The notes under the pieces were generated by a model. The model was not told where the DNA came from and searched no databases. It saw nothing but the letters and a program-made list of their open reading frames with translations. Source: Bacteroidota bacterium (GTDB lineage Bacteria > Bacteroidota > Rhodothermia > Rhodothermales > Bin80). Taken from it: a stretch of DNA of 49,244 nucleotides. The stretch spans positions 1-49,244 of the forward strand of contig JAPOTE010000090.1 of assembly GCA_026709335.1 (NCBI GenBank). The letters are read 5' to 3'. Of the stretch, positions 9,302-19,290 are shown piece after piece. Position 1 is the first letter of the stretch, and each line of letters begins with the position of its first letter. The position numbers were made by a program, and so were the translations under genes.

Positions 9302-9556
9302 TTGCGCTTTTTGATTAGTCATTATTTTTCGAGTGAATCTTACGAAATAGCAACTGCGCGTATCCGGAAATATTCACTCTTTCATAAAGTACATGTGTGC
9401 GATCTGAACGTCAGACACACGATTCCAGAAACCCATCTTAAAATTTGCGAATTTTGAACCTCGACTACGCCATTAGAGTCGCTTTCCAGTTGACTTCTGT
9501 AAATCTGTAAGGCGAAGTAACGTCGACTCCCTTGGTGGTGCTGCAATAATCCGATT
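9302..9556. other. Intergenic region, nothing recognised
   Basis: About 255 bases between repeat copy B and the end of the SLC13 permease gene. No conserved frame, tRNA or clear terminator hairpin is visible. Confidence 0.4.
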
Positions 9557-11920
9557 TTATATTGGCCATATTAAGGGCAAGAAAAAGACCACAAGCAGAA
9601 GGAGGAGTAAGAAAAGAGGTGCGCCTGTACGCGTGTAATCTGTTACCTTGTACCCGCCAACACTCATTACCAGGAGGTTCACCGGGTGGCCGAAGGGAGT
9701 CAGGAACGCACAGGAAGAGCCCACGGCCACGACCATGAGCAGTGATTGAGCAGAGAAGCCCAATTCCAAAGCGGTGCTAAGTGCAATTGGTGCAACAAGG
9801 ACGGCTACCGCTGATGTGGGGATAAATTGGGCCGCAAGGGCGCAGAGTAGAAAGAGGCTTGCAATCAGGAATCGAGGGCCAGCATCCGCTGCTCGTCCGA
9901 TGACTTCACGCGCAAGAAGTTCTGCGGCACCGGATTCCTCCATGGCAAGTCCGAGAGCCAACATTCCGCCAAGCAGTACTACGACTCTCCACTCAATGAG
10001 TTTGTAGACTTCGTTTCCCTTGATGCATCCGGAGAACACCATAAGCAGAGCACCGAGAAGGGCGGCAATGTAAACTGGAAGGAGGTTGAGTGAAGCTGAC
10101 AGGATGACGCCGAGCATGATTGCTCCTGCAATCGGAGCCCGGCGGGTTCGGAATACCTCACTGAGCCCGGGTGTGAGCATCAGGAAGCGTGTATCATTGG
10201 CGAGTAGCTGAATCTTTTTCCGCTGGCCGTAAACAAGGAGCGCATCTCCAAACTGGAGGGGCGTTTCACTAAGGTGAATACTGGAGTGAATGGTTTCGCC
10301 ACTTCGCCAAATCGCGGGGATGGTCAAACCGAACGAATCCCGAAAGAAGATCTCACTCAGTGTTTTTCCCACTATGTGTGAGGTGGGGGCAAGTGTAACC
10401 TCCGCGAAGCCAACTTCTTCGGACTCCAGATCCGTGACCATGGAAGGGCCATCTATTTCGTGTGGTTCAAGCGCCTGGAGGGCCTGAAGGAGGGCATACC
10501 GCTCTGGAGATCCCTGAATAATGATTCGATTTCCGGGTCTGAGGATGTCGGAAGCCCCGGGGAGGAGGTTTTTTTTTGAGTCTCCGCTACGATGAATATC
10601 AAGAACCGTGAGGTCAAAGGCATGACCAAGGCGAGTAGAAACCAGGGTTCGTCCATCCATGCCAGATCCTTCAGGGATTTCAAGTTGCATCAGCCAACGA
10701 TCAAAGTCATACTCCCGGGGATCAATTGAATTAATAGAGGCGAAGTCATCGGTGAAAGTAAGTTGCAGAAGCAGTTCTTCTTCACCGAACAGGAGAAGAA
10801 AGTCACCAGCCTGAATTCGGGTTTCCTGAAGAGATGATCGTAGAATGATCCCATTGCGCTCAATAGCCATGATATGAGCGCGAAAGCGGTTTCGAAAATC
10901 TAGTTCTTGCACAGGGATTCCAATGAGGTTGGAATTTTGTGTGATTTTAGCCCGTGCGAAGGTTGCAGAGCTATCCATCAGAGTCGCAAGAATGCTCTCA
11001 CGCTTGGTACGGATTTTCTTCAGTTGCCCCCATGAACGCAGATCATTGATAGCATCCGGCCGACCCTCAAACACGAGGATATCCTCATTCTGGAGCTTAA
11101 ACTTTGGCTCAGGCGCTCTGAGGAAGTGTCCCTTTCGCTGGACAGCGAGCAGATCAACTCCCATGATACGCCCGAGGTGGGCTTCCACAAGAGTTTGTCC
11201 ATGGAGTTTGGAGCGCCGAGGTATTCGTAAGCAGAATACTGTGTCATCCAGAGCGTAGCGATCCCGAAGGCTGGTTTCCCCCATAGATCGCTCCTGGTTA
11301 CTTCGCCGATCAGGGAGAAAGTGGCGACCAGCGAGAATCATATACAGAATTCCCAGAGCAAGCGCCGCGGCTCCCACCGGGGTGAATGAAAAAAGTCCGA
11401 AGGAGCCTTGGCCTGAGCGTACAAGAATGGTTGAGAGCAGGATATTCGGTCCGGTTCCTATGAGTGTAGTCATACCACCCAGAAGTGAGGCAAAGGCGAG
11501 CGGAATCAGAAGCCTGGAAGGGCGGATTCCCAGTCGGCGTGCGATATCAAGCACTACCGGTAACAAAAGTGCGGTAGCAGCAATATTATTCATCACGCCA
11601 GACATCAGCCCCGCTGCAAGCATCATGACCATCGTAAGGCGAAGTGGGGAAGTTCCGGCAAAGCGCATCAACTGGGTTCCCAGCAGATTTGCCACCCCCG
11701 TACGGTACAACCCTCCGCTCAGAACGAGCACCGCTGAAATTGTAACTACGGCCGGATTTGCAAATCCCTCAATAGCACGCGACATGGGGATCACACCGCT
11801 AATTGCCAGCGCGAGTAGAACGATGAGTGCTACGCCGTCATACCGAACCCATTCTGTGACAAAAAGGACAATGGCGCCCGCAACGATCGCAAGGACTATA
11901 AGGATGTCAGGGCTTAGCAT
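9557..11920 (-). CDS. SLC13/DASS-type permease with RCK_C domains
   Basis: A 787-residue inner-membrane transporter of the SLC13 (divalent anion:Na+ symporter, CitT/SLT1-like) family. Residues about 1-205 hold the first block of hydrophobic helices, including the family stretch GVMNNIAATALLLPVVLD. About 215-580 is cytosolic and contains four successive RCK_C (TrkA-C)-like repeats of 70-80 residues. The final ~200 residues return to membrane helices with QFIPTSAVAVLVAPIA. Proteins with this layout transport sulfate, dicarboxylates or similar anions, and the RCK_C modules likely bind a regulatory ligand. The substrate cannot be fixed from sequence. It stands alone, followed by an unrelated gene on the same strand. 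Confidence 0.92.
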   Translation of the reverse strand: MLSPDILIVLAIVAGAIVLFVTEWVRYDGVALIVLLALAISGVIPMSRAIEGFANPAVVTISAVLVLSGGLYRTGVANLLGTQLMRFAGTSPLRLTMVMMLAAGLMSGVMNNIAATALLLPVVLDIARRLGIRPSRLLIPLAFASLLGGMTTLIGTGPNILLSTILVRSGQGSFGLFSFTPVGAAALALGILYMILAGRHFLPDRRSNQERSMGETSLRDRYALDDTVFCLRIPRRSKLHGQTLVEAHLGRIMGVDLLAVQRKGHFLRAPEPKFKLQNEDILVFEGRPDAINDLRSWGQLKKIRTKRESILATLMDSSATFARAKITQNSNLIGIPVQELDFRNRFRAHIMAIERNGIILRSSLQETRIQAGDFLLLFGEEELLLQLTFTDDFASINSIDPREYDFDRWLMQLEIPEGSGMDGRTLVSTRLGHAFDLTVLDIHRSGDSKKNLLPGASDILRPGNRIIIQGSPERYALLQALQALEPHEIDGPSMVTDLESEEVGFAEVTLAPTSHIVGKTLSEIFFRDSFGLTIPAIWRSGETIHSSIHLSETPLQFGDALLVYGQRKKIQLLANDTRFLMLTPGLSEVFRTRRAPIAGAIMLGVILSASLNLLPVYIAALLGALLMVFSGCIKGNEVYKLIEWRVVVLLGGMLALGLAMEESGAAELLAREVIGRAADAGPRFLIASLFLLCALAAQFIPTSAVAVLVAPIALSTALELGFSAQSLLMVVAVGSSCAFLTPFGHPVNLLVMSVGGYKVTDYTRTGAPLFLLLLLLVVFFLPLIWPI

Positions 11921-12076
11921 ATAACACTAACGATGTCGTTCAAAGGATCAATCCCTGAATGGCATAGTCAGAAAGCGTGGCGGTGCGAAGGAGTGCTTTC
12001 ATATTTCACACCCCAAAGAGTATCAAACACATATACGCCCCACGTACACTACACTGGATATGTGGCTCGCGCTCCA
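11921..12076. other. Short intergenic region
   Basis: About 155 bases between the 3' end of the cytochrome fusion gene and the start of the SLC13 gene, both minus strand. It should hold the SLC13 promoter; no motif stands out. Confidence 0.35.
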
Positions 12077-15000
12077 CTAGTTCCCCATTAACTCTTCGGC
12101 GGTATAGAACTCTCGCCGATCTGCAGTATTTGATCGAACCGCTTCAACCTGGTCCGGGCTGATTGCGGATGCGCTATTGCCGAATGCATTCCGTACATAG
12201 GTCAGGACAGCAGCAATCTCTTCATCTGTCAGCAAATCCCGAAAAGGGGTCATGGGAACCTGCCCCGGGTATTCTTGCCCCAAAACGGTAATGGGCCCCA
12301 TCAGGCCATGTAGTGTGAGTTTGATCAATCTGTCAGGGTCTCCCAACACCCAGTCTGTGCCAGCCAGTGGAGGGAACCCAGATGCAGGTAATCCCTTGCC
12401 GTCAGGTCTGTGGCAAGTACTACAATATCCATCTTGAGCATAAACCTCTTTACCGAGCGTATATAAAGGGAGATTTGGAGCAGCCCAGCCAGGAGCATCT
12501 TCCTCTGTATCATTGGATTGGACAGGGTGTCCATTCAAGTGAGCAATCGCAGTCACAGATACATTCACATTCCATTTATCCAGCATATCCTGGCTTGCCT
12601 TTTCAGCAATCGGCAAACCCAGTTCAGGAGTCAGCCAGGACGCTGCTGTCAGGACTTCAGTCCGAACTCGACCATGTGAATCCGAAGCCGCCTCCGTAAA
12701 TAATTCAATCCGCCCTTCAAGTTGCGAGTTATATCGAAGCACACGAACCGCAGCAGCACGAACTCTGAAGTCTTCTGCGTTTAGGAGGCGCTCCAATAGT
12801 TCTTTATCCACCTGATTCAGTCCCCAGGTAACCCATAGAGCTTCCAGAAGATGGTGTTCGTAGTTCTCGCTGTCAGAATCCAGTTCTTCTATCCATATAT
12901 CTAGTCGGTCAAGCACATCGGAGGCATCACGACCTCTCAGTTCACGGCGTGTACGATAACGGGTACGATATTCAGGAAGAGTAAGGTTATCGAGTAATTC
13001 ATCAATGGTTGCCCCATGTACTTTGGCCGGTTCCACCAAGGGTCTGGCGGGATATGTGATTCGGTAAATACGTCCATGCTCATGGTCACGCAAGGGGTCA
13101 CGAGCATTATGCTGCATGTGGCCAATTAATACGTTATGCCAGTCAATGAAATAAAGCGATCCATCTGGAGCAAACTCCATATCTACCGGTCGGAAGTTCC
13201 CATCGGAACCCTGAACCAGGTCTTGACGATGGTTACTCATGTAACCAGTTTCGTCGTCCACCATCGTATGCTGTTTCATGCCCAGAAACCCTATCGTGTT
13301 GTTGATCAGCAGATCTCCCTGAACTTCATCTGGAAAGTGTCGGCTGGAAACAAATTCAAGACCCGAAGTGGGCCGCACCTTGTGCGCATCTTCAATCAGG
13401 TTAAAGGATTTGTGTGTAGCGATGCCATAACGGGGTTTGATAGTCGCTGGCAACATCCAGCGTACATCCGGGCCAGAAGTTTCAGCGAAGAAGGGTTGGC
13501 CCCATTTATCAAATGCAATCCCCCATGGATTCGGGATCGAAACTTGTGCAGTGCGCTCAAGATGACGCCGCTGGGGGTTATAGCGAAAAAATCCACCATT
13601 TGTCCCACGAACCGGTCCGTAGGATGTCTCAACATTGGTGTGTAGGAAGACGCCTTCGGCCATATAGATGGCGCCGGATGGACCGGCTGTGAATGCGCTG
13701 ATCACATGGTGGGTGTCGTGATCGTCAAAGCCACTCAGCAAGATTTGCTTGGTATCCGCGCGATCATCTCCGTTTGTATCTGATAGTAGCGCAAAATCTG
13801 TTCCCTGACTCACATATACTCCCTCCGGAGCAAGTTCAAACCCGACTGGAAGATGTAAGCTGTCTGCCCACACGGTTTGTTTATCCGCTTTACCATCTCC
13901 ATCGGTATCTTCAAAAATCAACAATTTGTCATTAGGCAAAGGATCGCCTGGTTTCCAGTGGGGATAGCTGGGGATCACTGCAATCCATAGACGTCCCTGA
14001 TTATCAAAAGACATCTGAACGGGGTTTGCCAAGTCCGGAAATTCCGCCTCGGAAGCAAACAATTCCAGTACATATCCTGGTGCAGTGGTGAAGGTCGCCA
14101 AAGCATCATCGCCATAGAGATAGGAGAGCTCACCGTTCTTTTCGCTTGGTTGATAGTTAGTTTCCACCTCGGGAAGCGCAAGTGTTTTCGCGTCGGCCGC
14201 CTCCAGGTCCATGGCTGATCCCGATGCAGTCATCCAGATTGCTGAGTCCCGGATCGCCGTCATCTGGCGGATTTTCCGTAGCTCTGCGGGGTAGTTATCC
14301 GGCCCGAAAGGATTATACCGGCGACCAAATACATGCACACCATTTGGAATTTTGAAATCATTCCGCCAGAACCAGTTCTTGTCATTCACGGCAGCCAGCA
14401 GGTGGCTGCGTATTTGATTGTCAAGTATGGGTTCACCCCCAAACACCTGATCTGCGATGCTGGCTGCCAGTAAATGATACCCTTCATCATTAAGTTGGAA
14501 GCCGTCAATTGTAAGCGGTTCCAGAGTACGACGATACCATTTTTTCGAGGAAGAAAAGACATCTGCATATGGGAGTCCGTGGTTCTGCGCTACCCGTTCA
14601 ACGGCCTCTGTGTAGGCCGAAAGATTAATGTTCTCCTGTGTTCCGTCGGGAAGATCCTGCTGAAACGACAAATCTTCAAATGCAATTGGTGAAATTAGAA
14701 TCAAACTCGGAGGTGTCTCTCCGTTGTACAACTGAGATTGCGTATGCTCAACAAAAGCATTCAATTCTGCCTCAAAAGAAGCCAATCCATCCGATCCTTC
14801 AAATGATTTATTGTAACCAAAAAATGCCAGAATGATGTCCGCTTGCAATCGCGTGAGCCATTCATCTGGTGTTTCAAAGTGTCCTTGACTGTTTGAAGGC
14901 TGGGACAAATCCACATAAAAACTGTCCGCTCCCGGAAAGGCCCACGGAGAAACCCGTCCCGGATGGGGGCGAAATCCGGGTGTATTTCCACCGTCACACA

Positions 15001-15241
15001 TATTTCGGATGGTCAGTTTATGCTCCGGAAATCGCTGATGCAACTCCGTCTCAAAGTGACCAAAGTGTATCATACGCGAGCATAGGTTATTGCCGACAAG
15101 CACAATGTGATCGTTCTTGGAGATTATTTGGATTGGTCCCCGGGGTTGGGAGCCACAATGCATAAAGAGTATAGCAAGCAGGAGGGCAACAGCGGTACTT
15201 GTCCAAGAATAAAAAAATGGTAGATTAAAGATTGCACGCAT
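12077..15241 (-). CDS. SGNH hydrolase - beta-propeller - cytochrome c fusion (PVC-type haem-binding protein)
   Basis: A 1054-residue exported protein with three parts. After an N-terminal signal (hydrophobic up to about residue 30), residues ~35-270 form an SGNH/GDSL-like domain (IVLVGNNLCSRMIHFGHFE; later DGFQLNDEGYHLLA). Residues ~375-730 form a DUF7133/PQQ-type six-bladed propeller (FDNQGRLWIAVIPSYPHW; TDTNGDDRADTKQILLSGFDDHDTHH appears in adjoining parts). A HEAT-like stretch follows. The C-terminal ~100 residues are a class I cytochrome c with CSTCH and a probable axial Met in VPMTPF. This architecture is known from PVC and Rhodothermota genomes and is thought to oxidise a sugar or alcohol and pass electrons to haem. 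No obvious operon partner lies beside it. Confidence 0.88.
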   Translation of the reverse strand: MRAIFNLPFFYSWTSTAVALLLAILFMHCGSQPRGPIQIISKNDHIVLVGNNLCSRMIHFGHFETELHQRFPEHKLTIRNMCDGGNTPGFRPHPGRVSPWAFPGADSFYVDLSQPSNSQGHFETPDEWLTRLQADIILAFFGYNKSFEGSDGLASFEAELNAFVEHTQSQLYNGETPPSLILISPIAFEDLSFQQDLPDGTQENINLSAYTEAVERVAQNHGLPYADVFSSSKKWYRRTLEPLTIDGFQLNDEGYHLLAASIADQVFGGEPILDNQIRSHLLAAVNDKNWFWRNDFKIPNGVHVFGRRYNPFGPDNYPAELRKIRQMTAIRDSAIWMTASGSAMDLEAADAKTLALPEVETNYQPSEKNGELSYLYGDDALATFTTAPGYVLELFASEAEFPDLANPVQMSFDNQGRLWIAVIPSYPHWKPGDPLPNDKLLIFEDTDGDGKADKQTVWADSLHLPVGFELAPEGVYVSQGTDFALLSDTNGDDRADTKQILLSGFDDHDTHHVISAFTAGPSGAIYMAEGVFLHTNVETSYGPVRGTNGGFFRYNPQRRHLERTAQVSIPNPWGIAFDKWGQPFFAETSGPDVRWMLPATIKPRYGIATHKSFNLIEDAHKVRPTSGLEFVSSRHFPDEVQGDLLINNTIGFLGMKQHTMVDDETGYMSNHRQDLVQGSDGNFRPVDMEFAPDGSLYFIDWHNVLIGHMQHNARDPLRDHEHGRIYRITYPARPLVEPAKVHGATIDELLDNLTLPEYRTRYRTRRELRGRDASDVLDRLDIWIEELDSDSENYEHHLLEALWVTWGLNQVDKELLERLLNAEDFRVRAAAVRVLRYNSQLEGRIELFTEAASDSHGRVRTEVLTAASWLTPELGLPIAEKASQDMLDKWNVNVSVTAIAHLNGHPVQSNDTEEDAPGWAAPNLPLYTLGKEVYAQDGYCSTCHRPDGKGLPASGFPPLAGTDWVLGDPDRLIKLTLHGLMGPITVLGQEYPGQVPMTPFRDLLTDEEIAAVLTYVRNAFGNSASAISPDQVEAVRSNTADRREFYTAEELMGN

Positions 15242-15892
15242 GAGGAAAATGATTATGTTTGACGTGTGTGCACTGGATAACCCGAAAAGTACGAATTAAT
15301 CATTACAGATGCACACTAAGATAATCTACTTGAAGGGCTTTTCTGCAGGAAATCTCTACTGTCGTCATTCTGTCTGAGTGATTCTTCCACCCAATCAGAC
15401 CGAATATTATACTGGCTATGGTAGATGATTTGGGAACCAGATGATGCTGGTTGCTACGAAAACCCAGTGATTTGAGCTTCTGGACTGGATCTGTTGGCTG
15501 AGCGGGGTATACGGTTTACCCACGGTTTTTTAGTTGTATCTTGGTAGTGTTAGCAGTCCGTCTTCTGACAGGGCTCTATAATCAATCGTGCCAATGGTTA
15601 ATGCGTTATAGAGGCATTTCTTTAATTCAATACAACCGATTGGACCGAATCTTTAATATCTTGACTTCGGCGGTTTGGATTGATCTAAAATTTTAAAACC
15701 TTATTTGAAGAAGCTCTTGCAGGAAACTCTGACTATCAAAGTGTACTAGAAGGTGATCAAGAGTGACTCCGAAATTATCAGGAAAAAACGAGGAATCTTC
15801 AGATTCTCGAGGGAGAACATGAACGGTCGTGAACCCTGTTGGGAAACTGTTAATTAAAGGAAGTTATTCGTCGATAAAATTCTATTACTCTT
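15242..15892. other. 650-bp intergenic region with a short degenerate direct repeat
   Basis: The region lies between two divergent genes and should carry both promoters. Two similar stretches occur in direct orientation at 15330-15360 and 15705-15734, sharing TTGAAG, CTGCAGGAAA or TTGCAGGAAA and an ACT end. They may be remnants of a transposable element. No gene, tRNA or strong hairpin is visible. Confidence 0.45.
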
Positions 15893-16738
15893 ATGTTTCA
15901 GCGTTTTGTATATCTCTTTGTGATTTTCATCCCTGTATATGTGGCAGTTGGTCAGGATGCTCCGCGCCCGACACAGACCGTGAAGCTTCTCGTTCCTCAA
16001 TTGGAAAATTCTCCAGAAATAGATGGAGCATTATCTGAGTGGAAGGATTTTGCTTTCACGGATGGAGTATGGGATATACATCGTCTTCGTCATACATTCT
16101 GGTATGATGATGGGCGCCGTAATCGGCTCACAGATCATGGCAATGAGCCACATCCAGAGGATGACCTACAGGCTCGCTATTACATAGCTTGGGATTCGGA
16201 GTATCTGTATTTTGGAGCTGAGGTAAAGGACAATGTGAATGATGTAGAGGCGCCAGAAGAGCAGCCGCATGCATGGTATATGCGAGATAGTATATGCTTT
16301 TTTATGGAGGCTCCTCACGACGAAGCCCCCGAGCATTGGGGCCAGGGCAACAATGCATTTTGCTTTGTTGCCGATGTAACTCGCCCTGATTATGCGGCTT
16401 GGTGGCGCCATGGAACGGATACAGAGCAGCGACTTGAAGAAGCAATTCCGACGGAGTCCGTAACATATGCTTTTCAATTTGATCCATGGGGGACTGGGGA
16501 AGCCGATTTTATATTAGAGGCGCGAGTCCATATGTCTAGTACATTGGGTAAAAGCGATTCACGCTGGACGCCTCCGCAAGTTGGAGATATCTATGGGCTG
16601 GAAATCGTACATTGTGATCCGGATGGAGGTCCATATGGCGGGCATTTCATGATCTATGGGACCGGGGACGATGATGCGACCTGGGGGCGTATGATTCTAA
16701 CAGGCCCTCAAATGCCCATTGAGCGGCGTGCAGAGTAG
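15893..16738 (+). CDS. Secreted CBM9-like carbohydrate-binding protein
   Basis: A 281-residue protein with an N-terminal signal peptide (hydrophobic up to about residue 19, likely cleavage before QDAPRP). The body resembles carbohydrate-binding family 9-like domains: EIDGALSEWKDF near residue 40, then DDLQARYYIAWDSEYLYFGAEVKD, in which the strand pattern and aromatic residues are typical. It probably binds a sugar polymer at the cell surface or in the periplasm. It is first in a plus-strand run with a DUF1080 protein and a Gfo/Idh/MocA oxidoreductase; the gap to the next gene is 51 bases. No catalytic residues are recognised. The start at 15893 is the only ATG giving a proper signal peptide. 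Confidence 0.8.
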   Translation: MFQRFVYLFVIFIPVYVAVGQDAPRPTQTVKLLVPQLENSPEIDGALSEWKDFAFTDGVWDIHRLRHTFWYDDGRRNRLTDHGNEPHPEDDLQARYYIAWDSEYLYFGAEVKDNVNDVEAPEEQPHAWYMRDSICFFMEAPHDEAPEHWGQGNNAFCFVADVTRPDYAAWWRHGTDTEQRLEEAIPTESVTYAFQFDPWGTGEADFILEARVHMSSTLGKSDSRWTPPQVGDIYGLEIVHCDPDGGPYGGHFMIYGTGDDDATWGRMILTGPQMPIERRAE

Positions 16739-16789
16739 TAATATTGCTCGTTTGTATCTATATTCATTACACACTATACCAAAGAACTC

Positions 16790-17788
16790 ATGCAGGTACG
16801 ACTCTTAATTCTGTTTTGCTTCGCTCTGTGCACAGTCTCGAGTAGTGCTCAGGATACGATAGATTTCTATGAAGGTCATTGGACACTTCATTTACCCGGA
16901 GGGGCTGGTTGGCTTGAAGTGGTTCATAATGAGGGTCTTGTAGATGCTTCACTACTTTGGTATGGGGGTAGCGTTGTTCCGGTTGCCAGCGCGAATATCA
17001 CAGGAAACGTGCTCACACTCACACGAACCCAAACGGTCAATCGAGAAATGCAGGATGGGAGCCAGCGAGATCTAGTCTTCACGAATACTTTTATGCTGAA
17101 GCCTTCTGGAGATCGGTTGATGGGCATGGCTCATTTTCCCAGTCATTCAGGGGTCGGAACCAATACAATTGAATTTGAAGCGGAGCGAATCCCTGAACTG
17201 CCTGCTCCACCGGATCTTTCACGGGCAACCTATGGAAACCCTGTTGAACTCTTTAATGGTCAGGATCTCGGTGGATGGAGCTTGATCAATGATCAGCAAA
17301 TGAATGGGTTCAGGGCCGAAGACGGAATGCTAGTCAATGATCCTGTGCAACCCGAGAACGGTGAGCATATCAGTTACGGAAATCTTCGGACTGATGCAAC
17401 ATTTGAGGATTTTCGTCTGACATTGAATGTAAATATTCCTGAGGGCAGCAACAGTGGTGTATATCTCCGGGGTAGATACGAAATTCAGGTTGCGGATACG
17501 TATGGAAGGGAGCTGGACAGTCACCATATGGGGGCCCTTTATAGTCGAATCAAACCATTGGTCAATGCAGAAAAGCCTGCGGGTGAGTGGCAATCCCTGG
17601 ATATTACTCTCTATCAGCGTCATTTGACCGTCATCCTGAATGGAACTTTGATCATTGATAATCATCCAGTCCTGGGAGTCACGGGCGGCGCGATGTCGGC
17701 GGATGAGGCTTCCCCTGGCCCCATTTATCTTCAGGGAGATCATGGCCGGAGTCTCTACCGAAACCTTGTTTTAACTCCAATTCTGTAA
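16790..17788 (+). CDS. DUF1080 (3-keto-disaccharide hydrolase-like) secreted protein
   Basis: A 332-residue exported protein; the signal peptide is MQVRLLILFCFALC and onward, cleaved near SSAQ. Residues ~25-135 form a small beta-rich domain I do not recognise. Residues ~150-330 match DUF1080: VELFNGQDLGGWSL, then GSNSGVYLRGRYEIQV and GEWQSLDITL. Some DUF1080 proteins cleave 3-keto-disaccharides or 3-keto-glycosides produced by Gfo/Idh/MocA-type dehydrogenases, and such a dehydrogenase gene follows 16 bases downstream, which supports that role here. The lectin-like jellyroll fold leaves a pure binding function possible. Confidence 0.88.
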   Translation: MQVRLLILFCFALCTVSSSAQDTIDFYEGHWTLHLPGGAGWLEVVHNEGLVDASLLWYGGSVVPVASANITGNVLTLTRTQTVNREMQDGSQRDLVFTNTFMLKPSGDRLMGMAHFPSHSGVGTNTIEFEAERIPELPAPPDLSRATYGNPVELFNGQDLGGWSLINDQQMNGFRAEDGMLVNDPVQPENGEHISYGNLRTDATFEDFRLTLNVNIPEGSNSGVYLRGRYEIQVADTYGRELDSHHMGALYSRIKPLVNAEKPAGEWQSLDITLYQRHLTVILNGTLIIDNHPVLGVTGGAMSADEASPGPIYLQGDHGRSLYRNLVLTPIL

Positions 17789-17804
17789 CTCATAACTTAT
17801 CATC

Positions 17805-19136
17805 ATGGCAAAGCATTTTACAGTTTCTCGCAGGGACTTTCTACGTACCAGTGCAATAGGAACGGCCGGGTTAGCAATGGGGGCGCATTCTCCAATGGTG
17901 GCTCCAAGTGATCGGATTACCATTGGAATGATTGGCTCAGGTGCTCGGGCACATCGGTTGGTTGAAGTATTACAGCAGTTTCCTGAGGTAGAGGTCGTAG
18001 CAGCGTGCGATGCGTACAAGGGTCGACTGGAGCGTATGAAAAGTCGTACCGGTGGCAGAGCTGATACGATGGCAGACTATAGGGAGATCATTAATCGGGA
18101 TGAAATTGATGCCGTTGTCATTTCCAGCCCCGATCATTGGCACTATCAACACTCCGTCGATTCGTTAAATGCAGGTAAGCATGCATATATTGAAAAGCCA
18201 TTGACCTATTCCATTGAAGAGGGGAACGGGATCGTCGAGGCGCAGAGGAGGAATAATCTCGTGGTACAGGTGGGTAGTTCCGGGCCAAACAGTGTACTCG
18301 TTCAAAAGGCGCGTCAGATGATCAGGGAAGGAAAGCTGGGACAGGTTACCATGATACGATCAACTACAAACCGAAATACGGCCTCCGGCGCATGGATATA
18401 TCCCATTCCGCCAGATGCTTCACCTAATACCGTAGACTGGGATTTATTCCTCGGCTCGGCTCCTAAGATCCCCTACAGTCCTGAACGGTTTTTCCGTTGG
18501 CGCTGCTATAAAGATTACTCCGGCGGATTATCTACAGATTTATATGTCCATACGTGCACGACCATCAACTATCTGATGGGGGCCGGAATCCCCGAAAGTG
18601 TGATCGCGATGGGGGATCTATATCGGTGGACACGTTCACGGGATGTACCGGATACGATCAATGCTTCGTTGAAATACTCTGGCGGTTTTATGGTGAATCT
18701 TAGTGGGACATTCAATAACCAGGAGGGGAATTCAGGTGGAATGCGAATTCTTGGAACCGAAGGATCTCTGGTATTCGGGGGAGGACTCCGTTTTATTCCT
18801 GAGCGAGTCAATGAAGGGAATCGCTGGATCACAAACAGTTGGCCGGAAGCTTTGGAAGATGCCTACCTTGTCGATCCTGCAGTTCGTCAAGAAGAGATGC
18901 CTTCTACCCGCACGCCGGCGACGGTCGCTGGTGAGGAAGTCTACCATGCCGAAGGGAAAGACTCATTGACTGTACATGTCCAGGAGTGGCTGGATGCGAT
19001 CCGGAAAGGAACGCCAACGAAACAGGATGCAGAAGTTGGACATCGTGCTGCTGCATGTGCACACATGATCAATGCCTCCATGGAAATGGAAACAATGGTG
19101 CACTGGAGGAATGGACAAAGCCTGATCACGAAGTAA
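17805..19136 (+). CDS. Gfo/Idh/MocA family oxidoreductase, Tat-exported
   Basis: A 443-residue NAD(P)-dependent dehydrogenase of the glucose-fructose oxidoreductase/inositol dehydrogenase family. A Tat signal is clear (SRRDFLRTSA at residues 8-17), so the enzyme probably folds with its cofactor and works in the periplasm. The Rossmann motif is ITIGMIGSGARAHRL near residue 38, and the family EKPL motif follows with the catalytic Lys. The C-terminal part has the usual open beta-sheet domain. It probably oxidises C3 or C1 of a sugar or sugar derivative. It closes an operon with the CBM9-like and DUF1080 genes, in line with a periplasmic 3-keto-glycoside route. Confidence 0.92.
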   Translation: MAKHFTVSRRDFLRTSAIGTAGLAMGAHSPMVAPSDRITIGMIGSGARAHRLVEVLQQFPEVEVVAACDAYKGRLERMKSRTGGRADTMADYREIINRDEIDAVVISSPDHWHYQHSVDSLNAGKHAYIEKPLTYSIEEGNGIVEAQRRNNLVVQVGSSGPNSVLVQKARQMIREGKLGQVTMIRSTTNRNTASGAWIYPIPPDASPNTVDWDLFLGSAPKIPYSPERFFRWRCYKDYSGGLSTDLYVHTCTTINYLMGAGIPESVIAMGDLYRWTRSRDVPDTINASLKYSGGFMVNLSGTFNNQEGNSGGMRILGTEGSLVFGGGLRFIPERVNEGNRWITNSWPEALEDAYLVDPAVRQEEMPSTRTPATVAGEEVYHAEGKDSLTVHVQEWLDAIRKGTPTKQDAEVGHRAAACAHMINASMEMETMVHWRNGQSLITK

Positions 19137-19290
19137 TCTGATCTGCAGAAGAGGAAGAAAAATGTCTTTCTCAACGATTCGAGGCAGGCGCTTCCGGGTC
19201 TCCTTTTCCTGTCGTTCATTATGGCTGGACAAAGGACATGAGTTGATTATGTGATTTTAGTAATTCGTCACCTGTAAAACGGTTAGCACA

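Noticed and set aside
9224-9457. 77-codon plus-strand open frame
   Set aside because: It starts within MITE-like copy B and shows no protein-like pattern; copy A has no counterpart.
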